A stretch of 9,410 bases of DNA, taken from the NCBI GenBank assembly GCA_003456125.1, contig DMPD01000293.1:1-9410 (forward strand). The letters run 5' to 3'. A program made the position numbers and the translations under genes. How positions within the stretch are numbered: position 1 is the first letter of the stretch; every line of letters starts with the position of its first letter. This document shows positions 1 through 6,131 of this stretch, one piece after another. The notes under the pieces are model-generated. The model did not search any database, was not told the DNA's origin, and saw only the letters and a program-made list of their open reading frames with translations. Source of the stretch: Cyanobacteria bacterium UBA8156 (GTDB taxonomy: Bacteria > Cyanobacteriota > Cyanobacteriia > Pseudanabaenales > Pseudanabaenaceae).

Positions 1-164
1 CCGTGTTTTACATCGCTTGTGCCTTACTTGAAAGCGAAAACATGACTTTTTCCAAACACTCTGGACGTATCAGCGCATTTGGCAGATGATTTGTGCAAAT
101 CAAGCGGGTTTTTAAGGTACCGCAGGTGCCCATGGCGTTGGGACAACTTCGGCTTCCGTGCCGC

Positions 165-189
165 AAAAAATTCCCCTCCGGAGGAGGGG
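165..189 (-). terminator. Rho-independent terminator, leftward
   Basis: Read on the minus strand, CCCCTCC (189-183) pairs perfectly with GGAGGGG (179-173) around a 3-nt loop and is followed by AATTTTTT (172-165). This GC-rich stem with a T-run is the classic intrinsic terminator form. It lies about 230 nt past the stop codon of the repeat-protein gene ending at 421, so it would end that transcript after a long 3' untranslated region. Confidence 0.55.
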
Positions 190-266
190 TAGCAGGCACA
201 GCCCGACGGGATGGTACACACTGCCCTAGCGGCGAGAATCCCCTCCAATCCCGTCAAAGGAGGGGA
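171..266 (+). repeat. Two hairpins with identical 7-bp stems, possible IS200/IS605-type end
   Basis: CCCCTCC/GGAGGGG occurs at 173-179/183-189 and again at 240-246/259-265. The arms can also pair across: GGAGGGG (183-189) with CCCCTCC (240-246), helped by TAG/CTA (190-192/226-228) and GGCA/TGCC (195-198/222-225), enclosing a small CCC/GGG hairpin. Two exclusive folds are therefore possible. The second hairpin, with GAATCCCC before the loop and GGGGA after it, resembles the subterminal right-end hairpin of cyanobacterial IS200/IS605 elements. No TnpA or TnpB coding sequence is visible, so this could be a relic, a small non-autonomous element or unrelated. Confidence 0.35.
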
Positions 267-420
267 ACCAAAGAAACCCACAGCGTTAAGGATGTCAGAA
301 GCAGGCTGTTCACGGCTATGTTTTGGGGTCGGGCAAAGCTGGAATATCCCCGCTGGCAAGGCTTGGACGTACTTTTGCGGAAGGGATAGCCCAGAGCAGG
401 CACCAGGAGCTAGAGGCAAC

Positions 421-1398
421 CTACCACTGGGGTTGCCAAGACAGGCTGCCTCCCAAAGTCCCCCGACCGCCGGGACGGTTCTGGGCTCGCCCAAACCGTT
501 GCCAGTGCTCGAGGGCGTTGCGCACTTGACCGCTGCGGATGGCGATCGCTACGTCGGGATACCGCGACAAGTAAAACTGCTCATCGAATACGGGGGCCCG
601 CCCTTCGTTCCGTCCCAACCGTTCGTAGTGTTCGCGGCCGTCCCGATACTGTCCTTGCCGCACTGCTTGGGCTACATCGGGATTGTTGGCTAAATAAAAC
701 AGTTCATCAAACTGCCCGATCGGATTGCCGGGGTTAATGGGAGCCGTGGCATTCCAGCGGGGATCGCGGCTACCGGCCCCACCAGCCCGCCCCTCATTAC
801 GCCCAAATCGTTGGAAGTGCTCCAAACCGTTGCGGAATTGCCCCCGCTGCACCGCTTGCGCCACATCGTTGTGGGTGCGCAGGTAGTAGGCTTCGTTAAA
901 GTTACCGTCCCGACCTTCCCGTACCCCAAATTCGTCAAAGTGCCGGCGACCGTTGGCAAACCGTCCCTGCCGCACCGCTTGCGCTACGTCCGGGTTGTTG
1001 TACAAATAAAAATTCTCATCAAACTGCCCCACCGTCGGCCCGGGATTCGGGGCGATCGCCGTGGTCCACAAGGAAGCATCCCGGGCGAGTTGATTTAGAT
1101 AGGACTGCGCAGTGTTCCGATTGGGGCCTCCCACCGCCATCAACACCACGTTTTCGGAGGCTTGGCAGAAAATTTGTGAGGTGTACCCGTTGCGCACCCC
1201 TTCCACAACGTTGCCATCGGTGCGCCGCACGGCATAACCAATGCGCCGCATCAGGTTGTTGGCGGTGTTCACGCATTCCTGTTGTGATAACCGCAAAGGC
1301 CGAGAACCAACGGCCATTTGAGGGGCGGTCTGGGCCATAGCCGCCGGTGCCACAAACCCCATCATCGCCAAGGTCAATGCTGAAAATCGCATGTTCAC
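421..1398 (-). CDS. Secreted four-repeat protein (FDExFYLxxNPDVAxAV type)
   Basis: The gene codes for 325 residues. Residues 1-22 form a signal peptide (short polar start, hydrophobic core, AMA cleavage site before QT), so the product is probably periplasmic or exported. Residues about 30-112 form a small domain with two cysteines (C42, C78) that could make a disulfide. Four repeats of about 38 residues follow, at 126-163, 167-204, 230-267 and 271-308. Each reads roughly FDExFYLxxNPDVAxAVRxG, then a short polar link, then a GxxHFxxFGRxEGR-like end. Similar repeats occur in bacterial secreted and glycosyltransferase-associated proteins, but I know of no defined biochemical role. The start is a GTG: GGAGG at 1410-1406 lies 7 nt upstream, against 13 nt for the ATG two codons later. 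The gene stands alone with its own probable terminator. Confidence 0.85.
   Translation of the reverse strand: MNMRFSALTLAMMGFVAPAAMAQTAPQMAVGSRPLRLSQQECVNTANNLMRRIGYAVRRTDGNVVEGVRNGYTSQIFCQASENVVLMAVGGPNRNTAQSYLNQLARDASLWTTAIAPNPGPTVGQFDENFYLYNNPDVAQAVRQGRFANGRRHFDEFGVREGRDGNFNEAYYLRTHNDVAQAVQRGQFRNGLEHFQRFGRNEGRAGGAGSRDPRWNATAPINPGNPIGQFDELFYLANNPDVAQAVRQGQYRDGREHYERLGRNEGRAPVFDEQFYLSRYPDVAIAIRSGQVRNALEHWQRFGRAQNRPGGRGTLGGSLSWQPQW
475..1023 (-). repeat. Four in-frame ~114-nt coding repeats
   Basis: The DNA blocks 910-1023, 787-900, 598-711 and 475-588 encode the four protein repeats. The first two and the last two are each separated by 9 nt. The two pairs are separated by about 75 nt coding for a G/N/P-rich linker (residues 205-229). 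This suggests duplication of a two-repeat unit, each pair being followed by a Gly/Pro-rich tail. Confidence 0.8.
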
Positions 1399-1405
1399 AG
1401 TTTTT

Positions 1406-1410
1406 CCTCC
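1406..1410 (-). promoter_or_regulatory. Ribosome binding site that favours the GTG start
   Basis: GGAGG on the minus strand, followed by 7 nt and then GTG at 1398-1396. The in-frame ATG at 1392-1390 would be 13 nt away, too far for best use. Confidence 0.6.
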
Positions 1411-1465
1411 AAAATACCCTTGCCTTCTCCCTGACCTCAGATGCCTGCCAAAGGTTCCATCCCCA

Positions 1466-1489
1466 GTTTAAGTTGACGTTTAAGGTAAC
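1466..1489 (-). promoter_or_regulatory. 12-nt direct repeat upstream of repeat-protein gene
   Basis: GTTTAAGTTGAC (1466-1477) is followed directly by GTTTAAGGTAAC (1478-1489), matching at 10 of 12 positions. On the minus strand it gives CTTAAAC twice with a 12-nt period, 68-91 nt upstream of the GTG start. Head-to-tail sites near one helical turn are typical of OmpR/PhoB-type response-regulator binding. The cyanobacterial Pho box has an 11-nt period and a different core, so identity as a Pho box is doubtful. Confidence 0.3.
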
Positions 1490-1519
1490 CTTGGCATCCG
1501 TTTCCGGCTGCGACCCGCT

Positions 1520-1538
1520 CCCTTCGCCAAGCTCAGGG
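1520..1538. repeat. REP-like palindrome
   Basis: CCCTTCGCCAAGCTCAGGG forms an imperfect hairpin with a CCCT/AGGG base. From memory, the wording is close to the common dispersed element with core CTTCGACAAGCTCAGGGC, found between genes in many bacterial genomes. It is probably an extragenic repeat copy. Confidence 0.4.
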
Positions 1539-1773
1539 CACAGCATCTCATTTGCATTTCTGGTGCACGGCCTCCAAGCGCTGCTTAAGGGTAAGTGCTT
1601 CTTGGGAGGAGGTTGGGACATCAGGATTAAAAGTCATAGCAAATTCTCAAAGCGACAACCCCACTGAATGATGTATGGATGGCTGCTCAGTGCTCAGAAC
1701 ACAGCTGGATAGCCGTGACAGACGGCGCTGATTTTAGAACATTGGTAGCCAAATCTGAGAACCATGCACGCGG

Positions 1774-1854
1774 CAGCTCGCCAACAAGTTGTTAGAGCCA
1801 ACCATCGCGAGGCTATCCGGGGAAACCAAAGGTTATCTGCAACAACTCAACTAG
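1774..1854 (+). pseudogene. Possible C-terminal remnant of an unidentified gene
   Basis: Reading from 1774, this frame gives a 26-residue stretch containing LLEPTIARLSGETKGYLQQL, followed by a TAG stop at 1852-1854. It has the look of a real amphipathic protein tail rather than a random frame. A stop at 1756-1758 closes it upstream and there is no start codon, so it would be a broken 3' fragment. It overlaps the last 8 bases of the opposite-strand oxidase gene. I cannot name the parent family; a transposase or regulator tail is possible. Confidence 0.25.
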
Positions 1855-3163
1855 ACTGCGATTCGGCACGGGTTTTGCCGGGATTGAGCAAGCCGTAGGG
1901 GTCGACGCGCTGTTTGAAATCCGCCTGTTGGCGATCGATGGTTTTCATGCCACCGTCCTCCAATACATAGGTATGGGGGTCAAACACCACCACCCCTGCC
2001 TCTTCCAATTGGGCGATCGCCGCCCGCAATCGCGTTGTGGTGGTGTACCGCCACAGGGGAATAGCCCCAATGGTCGGTTGCCCCTGCAACCGCATGAATT
2101 CCAGGTGTTGGTACAACTCCCCCGCGAAGGTGCGGCTGGCCCAAGCCACCGTCTCCAGGTTGGGATACACACATTGCAAATACGTCCAGGCGGCGTCCCG
2201 GCTCCGGGCCAACAACGTGGTGTGGTTCCACGTCAATTCCGTGAGGGCGCCCGTCCCTTCCCATGGGCGATCCCAAACCAGGGTGCCCCCCGCTTCCTGC
2301 ACCCAGGCCCGCCAGGTGTCCCCATCTGCCCACCCGATGCCCGCAATCAAACACGCGCACCCTATGGGCACCGCTTCCCGCAACGGGGCGAAAAATTCGG
2401 GAATGGGCGACTCAAAAACCGAAATCAACTTTTTGGCGATGCCGTCGCTGCGGGCCAACGCCCAGCCTAGGGCCGCTGCGGCCGCAAAATCCGCAAACAC
2501 GGCCACCGTTTCCTGCCAAGGGGTCGCTGGGGCCAACGCCATTTCCAATGCCGTCAAGATGCCGTTGGTGCCGTAGGCATGGTTTACGGCTTGTACGCTG
2601 TCTCCTGCCAGGGTCAAAATTTGCGGTTCCGTTTCGAGGGTGACCACCCGCACCGATCGCAGGTTGCCCCGATCGCGCAGTTGCCCCCAGGTCACGGAGC
2701 CAATGCCGCCGCTGCCCCCGGCAATAAAGCCCCCCACCGTCGCCGATCGCACCGTGGAAGGGTACATCCGCAACTCCCAACCCTGCTCCTGGGCCGCCCG
2801 CTCCAAGGTACCCAGCTTGACACCGGGCTCCACCACCGCCGTTCCGTTCTCCAGCCGCAAAATCCGTTGCAGACCGCTGGTATCCAGGATGAGTCCCCCT
2901 CGCAACGGCACGCATTGCCCGTAGTTGCCGGTGCCGCTGCCCCGCACCGTCACCGGCACCCGCTGCTGCACACACAACCGGGCGATCGCCAAAACCTCCG
3001 CTTCCGTCGTGGGTCGCACCGCCAAATCTCCCCGCTTGTCCGCCAACAACGGCGTCAACACCGGGCTGAAATGGTAGTAATCTCCCGATAACTTCGCTAC
3101 GCGCTCTTCATCCCGCATGACCGGGATACCCGCCTGGGTCAAGGCGAGCGCCAGTTCCGTCAT
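1847..3163 (-). CDS. FAD-binding oxidase/dehydrogenase (GlcD/PCMH type)
   Basis: 438 residues, near the usual size for GlcD-like, FAD-binding_4 (PCMH fold) oxidoreductases, which oxidise 2-hydroxy acids or related substrates using FAD. Visible family marks are the pyrophosphate-binding RGSGTGNYGQ (74-83), PSTVRSATVGGFIAGGSGG (135-153) in the FAD-binding half, AYGTNGILTALEMAL (196-210) closing that domain, and the C-terminal DPYGLLNPGK (421-430) typical of this superfamily. No signal peptide or membrane segment is seen, so it is probably cytoplasmic. There is no iron-sulfur domain fused, unlike GlcF-linked forms. The ATG at 3163 shares one base with the TAA of the upstream TerB gene (TAATG), pointing to translational coupling. 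The substrate cannot be told from sequence. Confidence 0.85.
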   Translation of the reverse strand: MTELALALTQAGIPVMRDEERVAKLSGDYYHFSPVLTPLLADKRGDLAVRPTTEAEVLAIARLCVQQRVPVTVRGSGTGNYGQCVPLRGGLILDTSGLQRILRLENGTAVVEPGVKLGTLERAAQEQGWELRMYPSTVRSATVGGFIAGGSGGIGSVTWGQLRDRGNLRSVRVVTLETEPQILTLAGDSVQAVNHAYGTNGILTALEMALAPATPWQETVAVFADFAAAAALGWALARSDGIAKKLISVFESPIPEFFAPLREAVPIGCACLIAGIGWADGDTWRAWVQEAGGTLVWDRPWEGTGALTELTWNHTTLLARSRDAAWTYLQCVYPNLETVAWASRTFAGELYQHLEFMRLQGQPTIGAIPLWRYTTTTRLRAAIAQLEEAGVVVFDPHTYVLEDGGMKTIDRQQADFKQRVDPYGLLNPGKTRAESQSS

Positions 3164-3642
3164 TACTTGCCGAATCCGTACAACTCCACCGATCGCACCC
3201 AGGCATCCACCCGATCGCCCGTGGTGCAGGCCAATTCCCGTTGCGCTTCCGCTTCGAGGGTCGCCACCCGTTCCGCCGACAAATTCAACAGCGCTTTGAG
3301 GGCTTGATAGGCTTCGGCTTCCTCTTCGTTGATGTTGGGCTCCTCGGGGGCGCGGGCACTGCAGGCGATCACGCCGTAGCCCAGCTTCAGCACCAATTCC
3401 CGCTCCTGGTCGCTGTGGAGCTTGGGGATAACTTCCTCAAGGGAGAGCTTTTGTTCCAGATAAATCCGCAACTCCTGCAACAACTGGGTGTGGTGGGCAC
3501 CGCTCACCGCGAACAAATCGCTGAGACGGGCCAACATTAAATCGACTTCCTTGGGTTCCAACTGACCGTCGGCCCAAGCCATCGCGGCGATCGCCCGCAA
3601 AAGGTTCATCTGAGACGGTGTAATCGACGGCGGCATTTCCAT
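3163..3642 (-). CDS. TerB-family (tellurite-resistance-like) protein
   Basis: 159 residues from the ATG at 3642. The all-helical TerB fold is indicated by AWADGQLEPKEVDLM (22-36), the acidic helix-turn motif of TerB and related proteins that can bind metal, and by a second acidic stretch at 99-112 leading into a long helix. An in-frame upstream start at 3702 would overlap the GTPase gene by 13 nt and add 20 basic, unrelated residues. The ATG at 3642 opens on the helical domain and has AGGGA 10 nt before it, so I prefer it. The gap to the upstream GTPase stop is 47 nt. TerB proteins act in metal or stress responses in other bacteria; the role here is unknown. Co-transcription with a zinc-type GTPase is suggestive. 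Confidence 0.7.
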   Translation of the reverse strand: MEMPPSITPSQMNLLRAIAAMAWADGQLEPKEVDLMLARLSDLFAVSGAHHTQLLQELRIYLEQKLSLEEVIPKLHSDQERELVLKLGYGVIACSARAPEEPNINEEEAEAYQALKALLNLSAERVATLEAEAQRELACTTGDRVDAWVRSVELYGFGK

Positions 3643-3689
3643 GGTGCGATGTTCCCTGTGCTCTGGCAGCAGTGTACCGAGGGACGGCC

Positions 3690-4760
3690 TCAGACGGCGC
3701 AATCGGTCACCATTTGCAATATATCTTCGCGATCCAGGTTCCGCCCAATCATCACCAATTGGTTTTCCGGGGGCAGGGGGCGATCGTCAATTTTGAGCTC
3801 GTAGCGCTTGCCGCTCAATTGAAACACGTAGCGGTTGGGCACCCCCGCAAACACCAAAATTCCCTTGGCCCGAAACACGTCCGCCGGCAACTGCCGATCC
3901 AAAAAGTGCTGAAATTTATCGAGGTCGAAGGGGCGATCGCTCCGGTAGGAAATCGCGACAAACCCATCGTTTTGCAAATGATCGGATTGCAAACGATCGG
4001 AATGGTGATGATGCTCGTGGGCATGGTCATGACCACAGTGCTCGTCATGAACGTGTTCGGGTTCATGGTCGTGATCGTGGGTATGACCGGGGCTTTCCTT
4101 GGTTTTGAGGGCAGGATTGGCCAAGTCCACATCGAGGATCAGGGGCAACGGCACCGACCCAAACTGCGATCGCAGCAGGCGGGCCCCCGGTTTCATTTCT
4201 TGGATGTGGGCTTCCAGGGTTTCCACTTGGGTGGGAGCAGCCAAATCGGTTTTGTTCAGCACAATAATGTCGCCGTACAACAGTTGGTTGTAGGCTGCTT
4301 CGCTATTGAAGTGTTCTTCCGTGAAGGTCTCCGCATCCACCACCGTCAAAATGGAGTCCAGGCGGGTGAGGTACTGCAATTCCGTCCCCAAAAACGTCAG
4401 GGCAATGGGCAAGGGGTCGGCCACCCCCGTGGTTTCCAACACCAAATAATCCACCCGGTTTTCCCGCTCTAGCACGCTGTAGACCGCCTCCACCAGCCCC
4501 TCGTTGATGGTGCAACAAATGCAGCCATTGCTGAGTTCCACCATGTTTTCGTCCATGGCCACCAACAATTCGCTGTCGATGTTGATGTCGCCAAATTCGT
4601 TCACCAATACCGCCACTTTCAAGCCCTGCCGGTTTTGCAAAATGTGGTTGAGGAGGGTGGTCTTACCGCTGCCCAAAAAGCCAGTAATGATGGTGACGGG
4701 CATCCCCCGCTTGGGCAGGTCGGGGTTGAGGGTAGATTGGGAAAGGGCGATCGCCGTCAT
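3690..4760 (-). CDS. COG0523 (CobW/G3E) GTPase with His-rich metal loop, likely zinc chaperone
   Basis: 356 residues from the ATG at 4760. The G3E GTPase domain shows Walker A GFLGSGKTT (27-35), the CxCC metal motif in NGCICC (78-83), Walker B region ETTGVADP (109-116) and base-recognition NKTD (169-172). The C-terminal CobW_C domain spans about 265-352. Between them, residues 226-253 contain 14 histidines in 28 positions, with Asp, Glu and one Cys. This is a metal-loading loop as in zinc-type members (ZagA/YeiR/YjiA relatives). Known members use GTP to pass metal to target proteins, and many are under Zur control. A 34-residue upstream extension of the frame (to 4862) runs into the ferredoxin gene and resembles nothing, so it is rejected. 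The Zur/Fur-like box over the -10 supports induction under zinc shortage. CobW (cobalamin) function is less likely, since there are no cobalamin genes nearby. Confidence 0.88.
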   Translation of the reverse strand: MTAIALSQSTLNPDLPKRGMPVTIITGFLGSGKTTLLNHILQNRQGLKVAVLVNEFGDINIDSELLVAMDENMVELSNGCICCTINEGLVEAVYSVLERENRVDYLVLETTGVADPLPIALTFLGTELQYLTRLDSILTVVDAETFTEEHFNSEAAYNQLLYGDIIVLNKTDLAAPTQVETLEAHIQEMKPGARLLRSQFGSVPLPLILDVDLANPALKTKESPGHTHDHDHEPEHVHDEHCGHDHAHEHHHHSDRLQSDHLQNDGFVAISYRSDRPFDLDKFQHFLDRQLPADVFRAKGILVFAGVPNRYVFQLSGKRYELKIDDRPLPPENQLVMIGRNLDREDILQMVTDCAV

Positions 4761-4782
4761 AGCTTGTCCGCCGAAACGTGAA

Positions 4783-4797
4783 TGAGAATGATTATAG
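4783..4797 (-). promoter_or_regulatory. Zur/Fur-like operator over the -10 of the GTPase gene
   Basis: TGAGAATGATTATAG lies 23 nt upstream of the ATG. From memory, the cyanobacterial Zur box is a 7-1-7 palindrome, TGATAATNATTATCA; this site matches 11 of 14 defined positions. On the minus strand, 4796-4791 reads TATAAT, a perfect -10 hexamer inside the box, so a bound repressor would block RNA polymerase. No clear -35 is visible. A Fur site cannot be excluded, because the two boxes are similar. Confidence 0.6.
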
Positions 4798-4803
4798 TTT
4801 AGG

Positions 4804-5208
4804 CTACAAATCCACCGAGATGGCTTGGTAGGGGCAGGCGGGCACGCACTGTTCGCAGACAATGCAGCGGGAGCGGTGGAAAACCAGTTGGTAGGACTCC
4901 GGATGCAGTTGCAGGGCTTGGGTGGGGCACACGCCGGTACACAAACCGCAGTCTACGCAACGGGTTTCGTCGATCGCAATTTCCCGGGCATCGGCGGAGA
5001 CTTCAATATCGAGCGATCGCATCCATTCGCTGGCGGACTCCAGTTGATCGATGTCCCCCGCCAGTTCCAGCACCATGGTACCCACTTGGTTGGGGGCGAC
5101 CTGGGCTCGAATGATGCTGGCGGCCACATTAAAATCGCGGGCCAGACGGTAGGTCACCGGCAGGTTGACCACTTTGTGGGGGAAAGTCAATCGCACGCGC
5201 TTTTTCAT
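4804..5208 (-). CDS. NIL-domain 4Fe-4S ferredoxin
   Basis: 134 residues. Residues 1-72 match the NIL domain, a small ligand-binding fold also found at the end of methionine importer ATPases (MetN). Then come two ferredoxin motifs, C84xxC87xxC90xxxC94P and C115xxC118xxC121xxxC125P, each giving three cysteines to one cluster and the fourth to the other, as in bacterial 2[4Fe-4S] ferredoxins. It should be a soluble electron carrier, perhaps tuned by a small ligand. The ATG at 5208 overlaps the hslO stop (ATGA, 5208-5205), so the two are translationally coupled. The longer frame to 5292 is a glycine-rich shadow of hslO. The electron partner is unknown; the flavin oxidase three genes downstream is one candidate. 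Confidence 0.88.
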   Translation of the reverse strand: MKKRVRLTFPHKVVNLPVTYRLARDFNVAASIIRAQVAPNQVGTMVLELAGDIDQLESASEWMRSLDIEVSADAREIAIDETRCVDCGLCTGVCPTQALQLHPESYQLVFHRSRCIVCEQCVPACPYQAISVDL

Positions 5209-6107
5209 GGTTGGGCCACCGCTTCTAGTTCCGTGACCAGTTCCGCCAATTCCCCCGGCCCCAGGGCGTACACCTCCGCACAAAAGTGGCAATTGGCCTC
5301 TAGGGGTTTGCCCTCGGCGATCGCCTCTTGCAGTTCATGGCGGCCCAACATTTTCAGGGCTTCGCGCACCCGTTGCCGGGAACAACGGCAGGCAAACCGC
5401 ACCGGCAACTCCACCGGCAAAATGTGCAAGCCGGCATCCCCCAGCAACTTGTCCAGCACGTCGGCGAGGGTCGCCCCCTCCCGCAACCACTGGGCAAAAC
5501 TGGTGATGCGGCTGATGCGGGCCTCCACTTCCGCCAAAAAGCTGTCGTCGGGAATACTTTTGGGCAGCACCTGCAACAACAGACCGCCGGCCACCTCCAC
5601 CCCCTGGCGATCGACCACTTCCCCCAACAACAACGCCGAAGGGATTTGCTCCGAAACCCAGAGGTATTGGGCCACATCTTCGGCTACCCCCCCCGACACC
5701 AATTCCACGGTACTGTTGTAGGGGGTGCCAAAGCCAATGTCCTTGACCACATCCAAATAGCCGTTGGCTCCGATCGCCCGCCGCACATCGATTTTGCCGT
5801 TGGCATCGGGGGGCAACTCCAGGTCGGGATTGGTGACGTAGCCCCGCACCGTACCGTCTACCCCGCCATCGGCAAACACCGCCCCCAAGGGCCCGTTCCC
5901 CGCCAACCGCAGGCTCACCCGGCTCTGGGGGTGTTTCATATTGGAAGCCAGCAACAGGGTGGCCATCGCGGTGCGGCCCAGGGCGGCCGTGGCCACCGCC
6001 GATAACCGGTGCCGCTGCCGGGCTTCTTCGATGGTATGGGTGGCGACAATGCCCACCGCCCGGATGCCCCCATCGGCTGCGGTAGCCCGAATCGAACAAT
6101 CGGCCAT
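5205..6107 (-). CDS. hslO: Hsp33 redox-regulated chaperone
   Basis: 300 residues, the normal length for Hsp33. This cytoplasmic holdase is inactive when reduced and zinc-bound, and is activated by oxidation that releases zinc. The redox switch is complete: C240-R-C242 and C273-H-F-C276 give the four zinc-binding cysteines (CxC plus CxxC). N-terminal signatures fit the family: DCSIRATAADGGIRAVG (3-19), and GANGYLDVVKD (113-123) with NSTVELVSGGVAEDVAQY (131-148). The ATG at 6107 has a strong AGGAGG just upstream (spacing 3 nt, or 6 nt with the overlapping repeat) and begins at the conserved region. The frame extending to 6230 enters menC on the other strand and is not used. It heads the five-gene minus-strand block and overlaps the ferredoxin gene by 4 bp. 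Confidence 0.95.
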   Translation of the reverse strand: MADCSIRATAADGGIRAVGIVATHTIEEARQRHRLSAVATAALGRTAMATLLLASNMKHPQSRVSLRLAGNGPLGAVFADGGVDGTVRGYVTNPDLELPPDANGKIDVRRAIGANGYLDVVKDIGFGTPYNSTVELVSGGVAEDVAQYLWVSEQIPSALLLGEVVDRQGVEVAGGLLLQVLPKSIPDDSFLAEVEARISRITSFAQWLREGATLADVLDKLLGDAGLHILPVELPVRFACRCSRQRVREALKMLGRHELQEAIAEGKPLEANCHFCAEVYALGPGELAELVTELEAVAQP

Positions 6108-6131
6108 GCTCCTCCTCGTTGGCTTTTGTCT
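6108..6131. promoter_or_regulatory. 24-bp divergent spacer between hslO and menC
   Basis: The spacer carries the hslO ribosome binding site (minus-strand AGGAGG). On the plus strand there is no Shine-Dalgarno-like sequence before the menC ATG. Both promoters must therefore lie inside the opposite gene's 5' coding region, or menC may be leaderless or weakly translated. No clear -10/-35 pair was found for either gene. Confidence 0.5.

Larger units (their letters stand above)
1..420. other. Gene-free left end
   Basis: No convincing coding region was found. The open frames here overlap one another on both strands and have no recognisable motif or good start. Positions 3-98 are open on the plus strand without a start codon and could be the last 31 codons of a gene lying to the left, but nothing in them is recognisable. 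The stretch 165-266 contains two hairpins, listed separately. I see nothing in 267-420 beyond the 3' flank of the leftward gene. Confidence 0.5.
1411..1846. other. Degraded spacer of ~435 nt
   Basis: This lies between the 5' end of the repeat-protein gene and the 3' end of the oxidase gene. It holds a 12-nt direct repeat, a REP-like palindrome and a possible gene remnant, each listed separately. An 8-bp inverted pair, GGATAGCC (1707-1714) and GGCTATCC (1811-1818), spans 112 nt. No full-length gene was found on either strand. Base composition is less GC-rich than in the flanking genes. Confidence 0.5.

Noticed and set aside
3..98. Open frame at the left edge, possible tail of an upstream gene
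   Set aside because: Only 31 codons, no recognisable motif; a stretch this long is common by chance.
24..494. 156-codon open frame on the minus strand
   Set aside because: It overlaps the 3' end of the repeat-protein gene in another frame, covers the hairpins and has no domain or repeat pattern.
1019..1621. 200-codon open frame on the minus strand
   Set aside because: It is a frame shadow of the repeat-protein gene, extended through the spacer and the REP-like element.
4002..4085. CAT/CAC-rich low-complexity DNA, possible repeat element
   Set aside because: It is the coding sequence of the histidine-rich loop of the GTPase and needs no other explanation.
3690..4862. Longer GTPase start at 4862
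   Set aside because: The extra 34 residues overlap the ferredoxin gene and would include the promoter and Zur-like box inside the coding region.
4804..5292. Longer ferredoxin start at 5292
   Set aside because: The extra 28 residues are glycine-rich and antiparallel to nothing conserved; they lie in the hslO coding region. The ATG at 5208 coincides with the ATGA overlap and the start of the NIL domain.
5335..6099. 254-codon glycine-rich frame within hslO
   Set aside because: Shadow frame in GC-rich DNA; hslO has the full Hsp33 signature in the correct frame.
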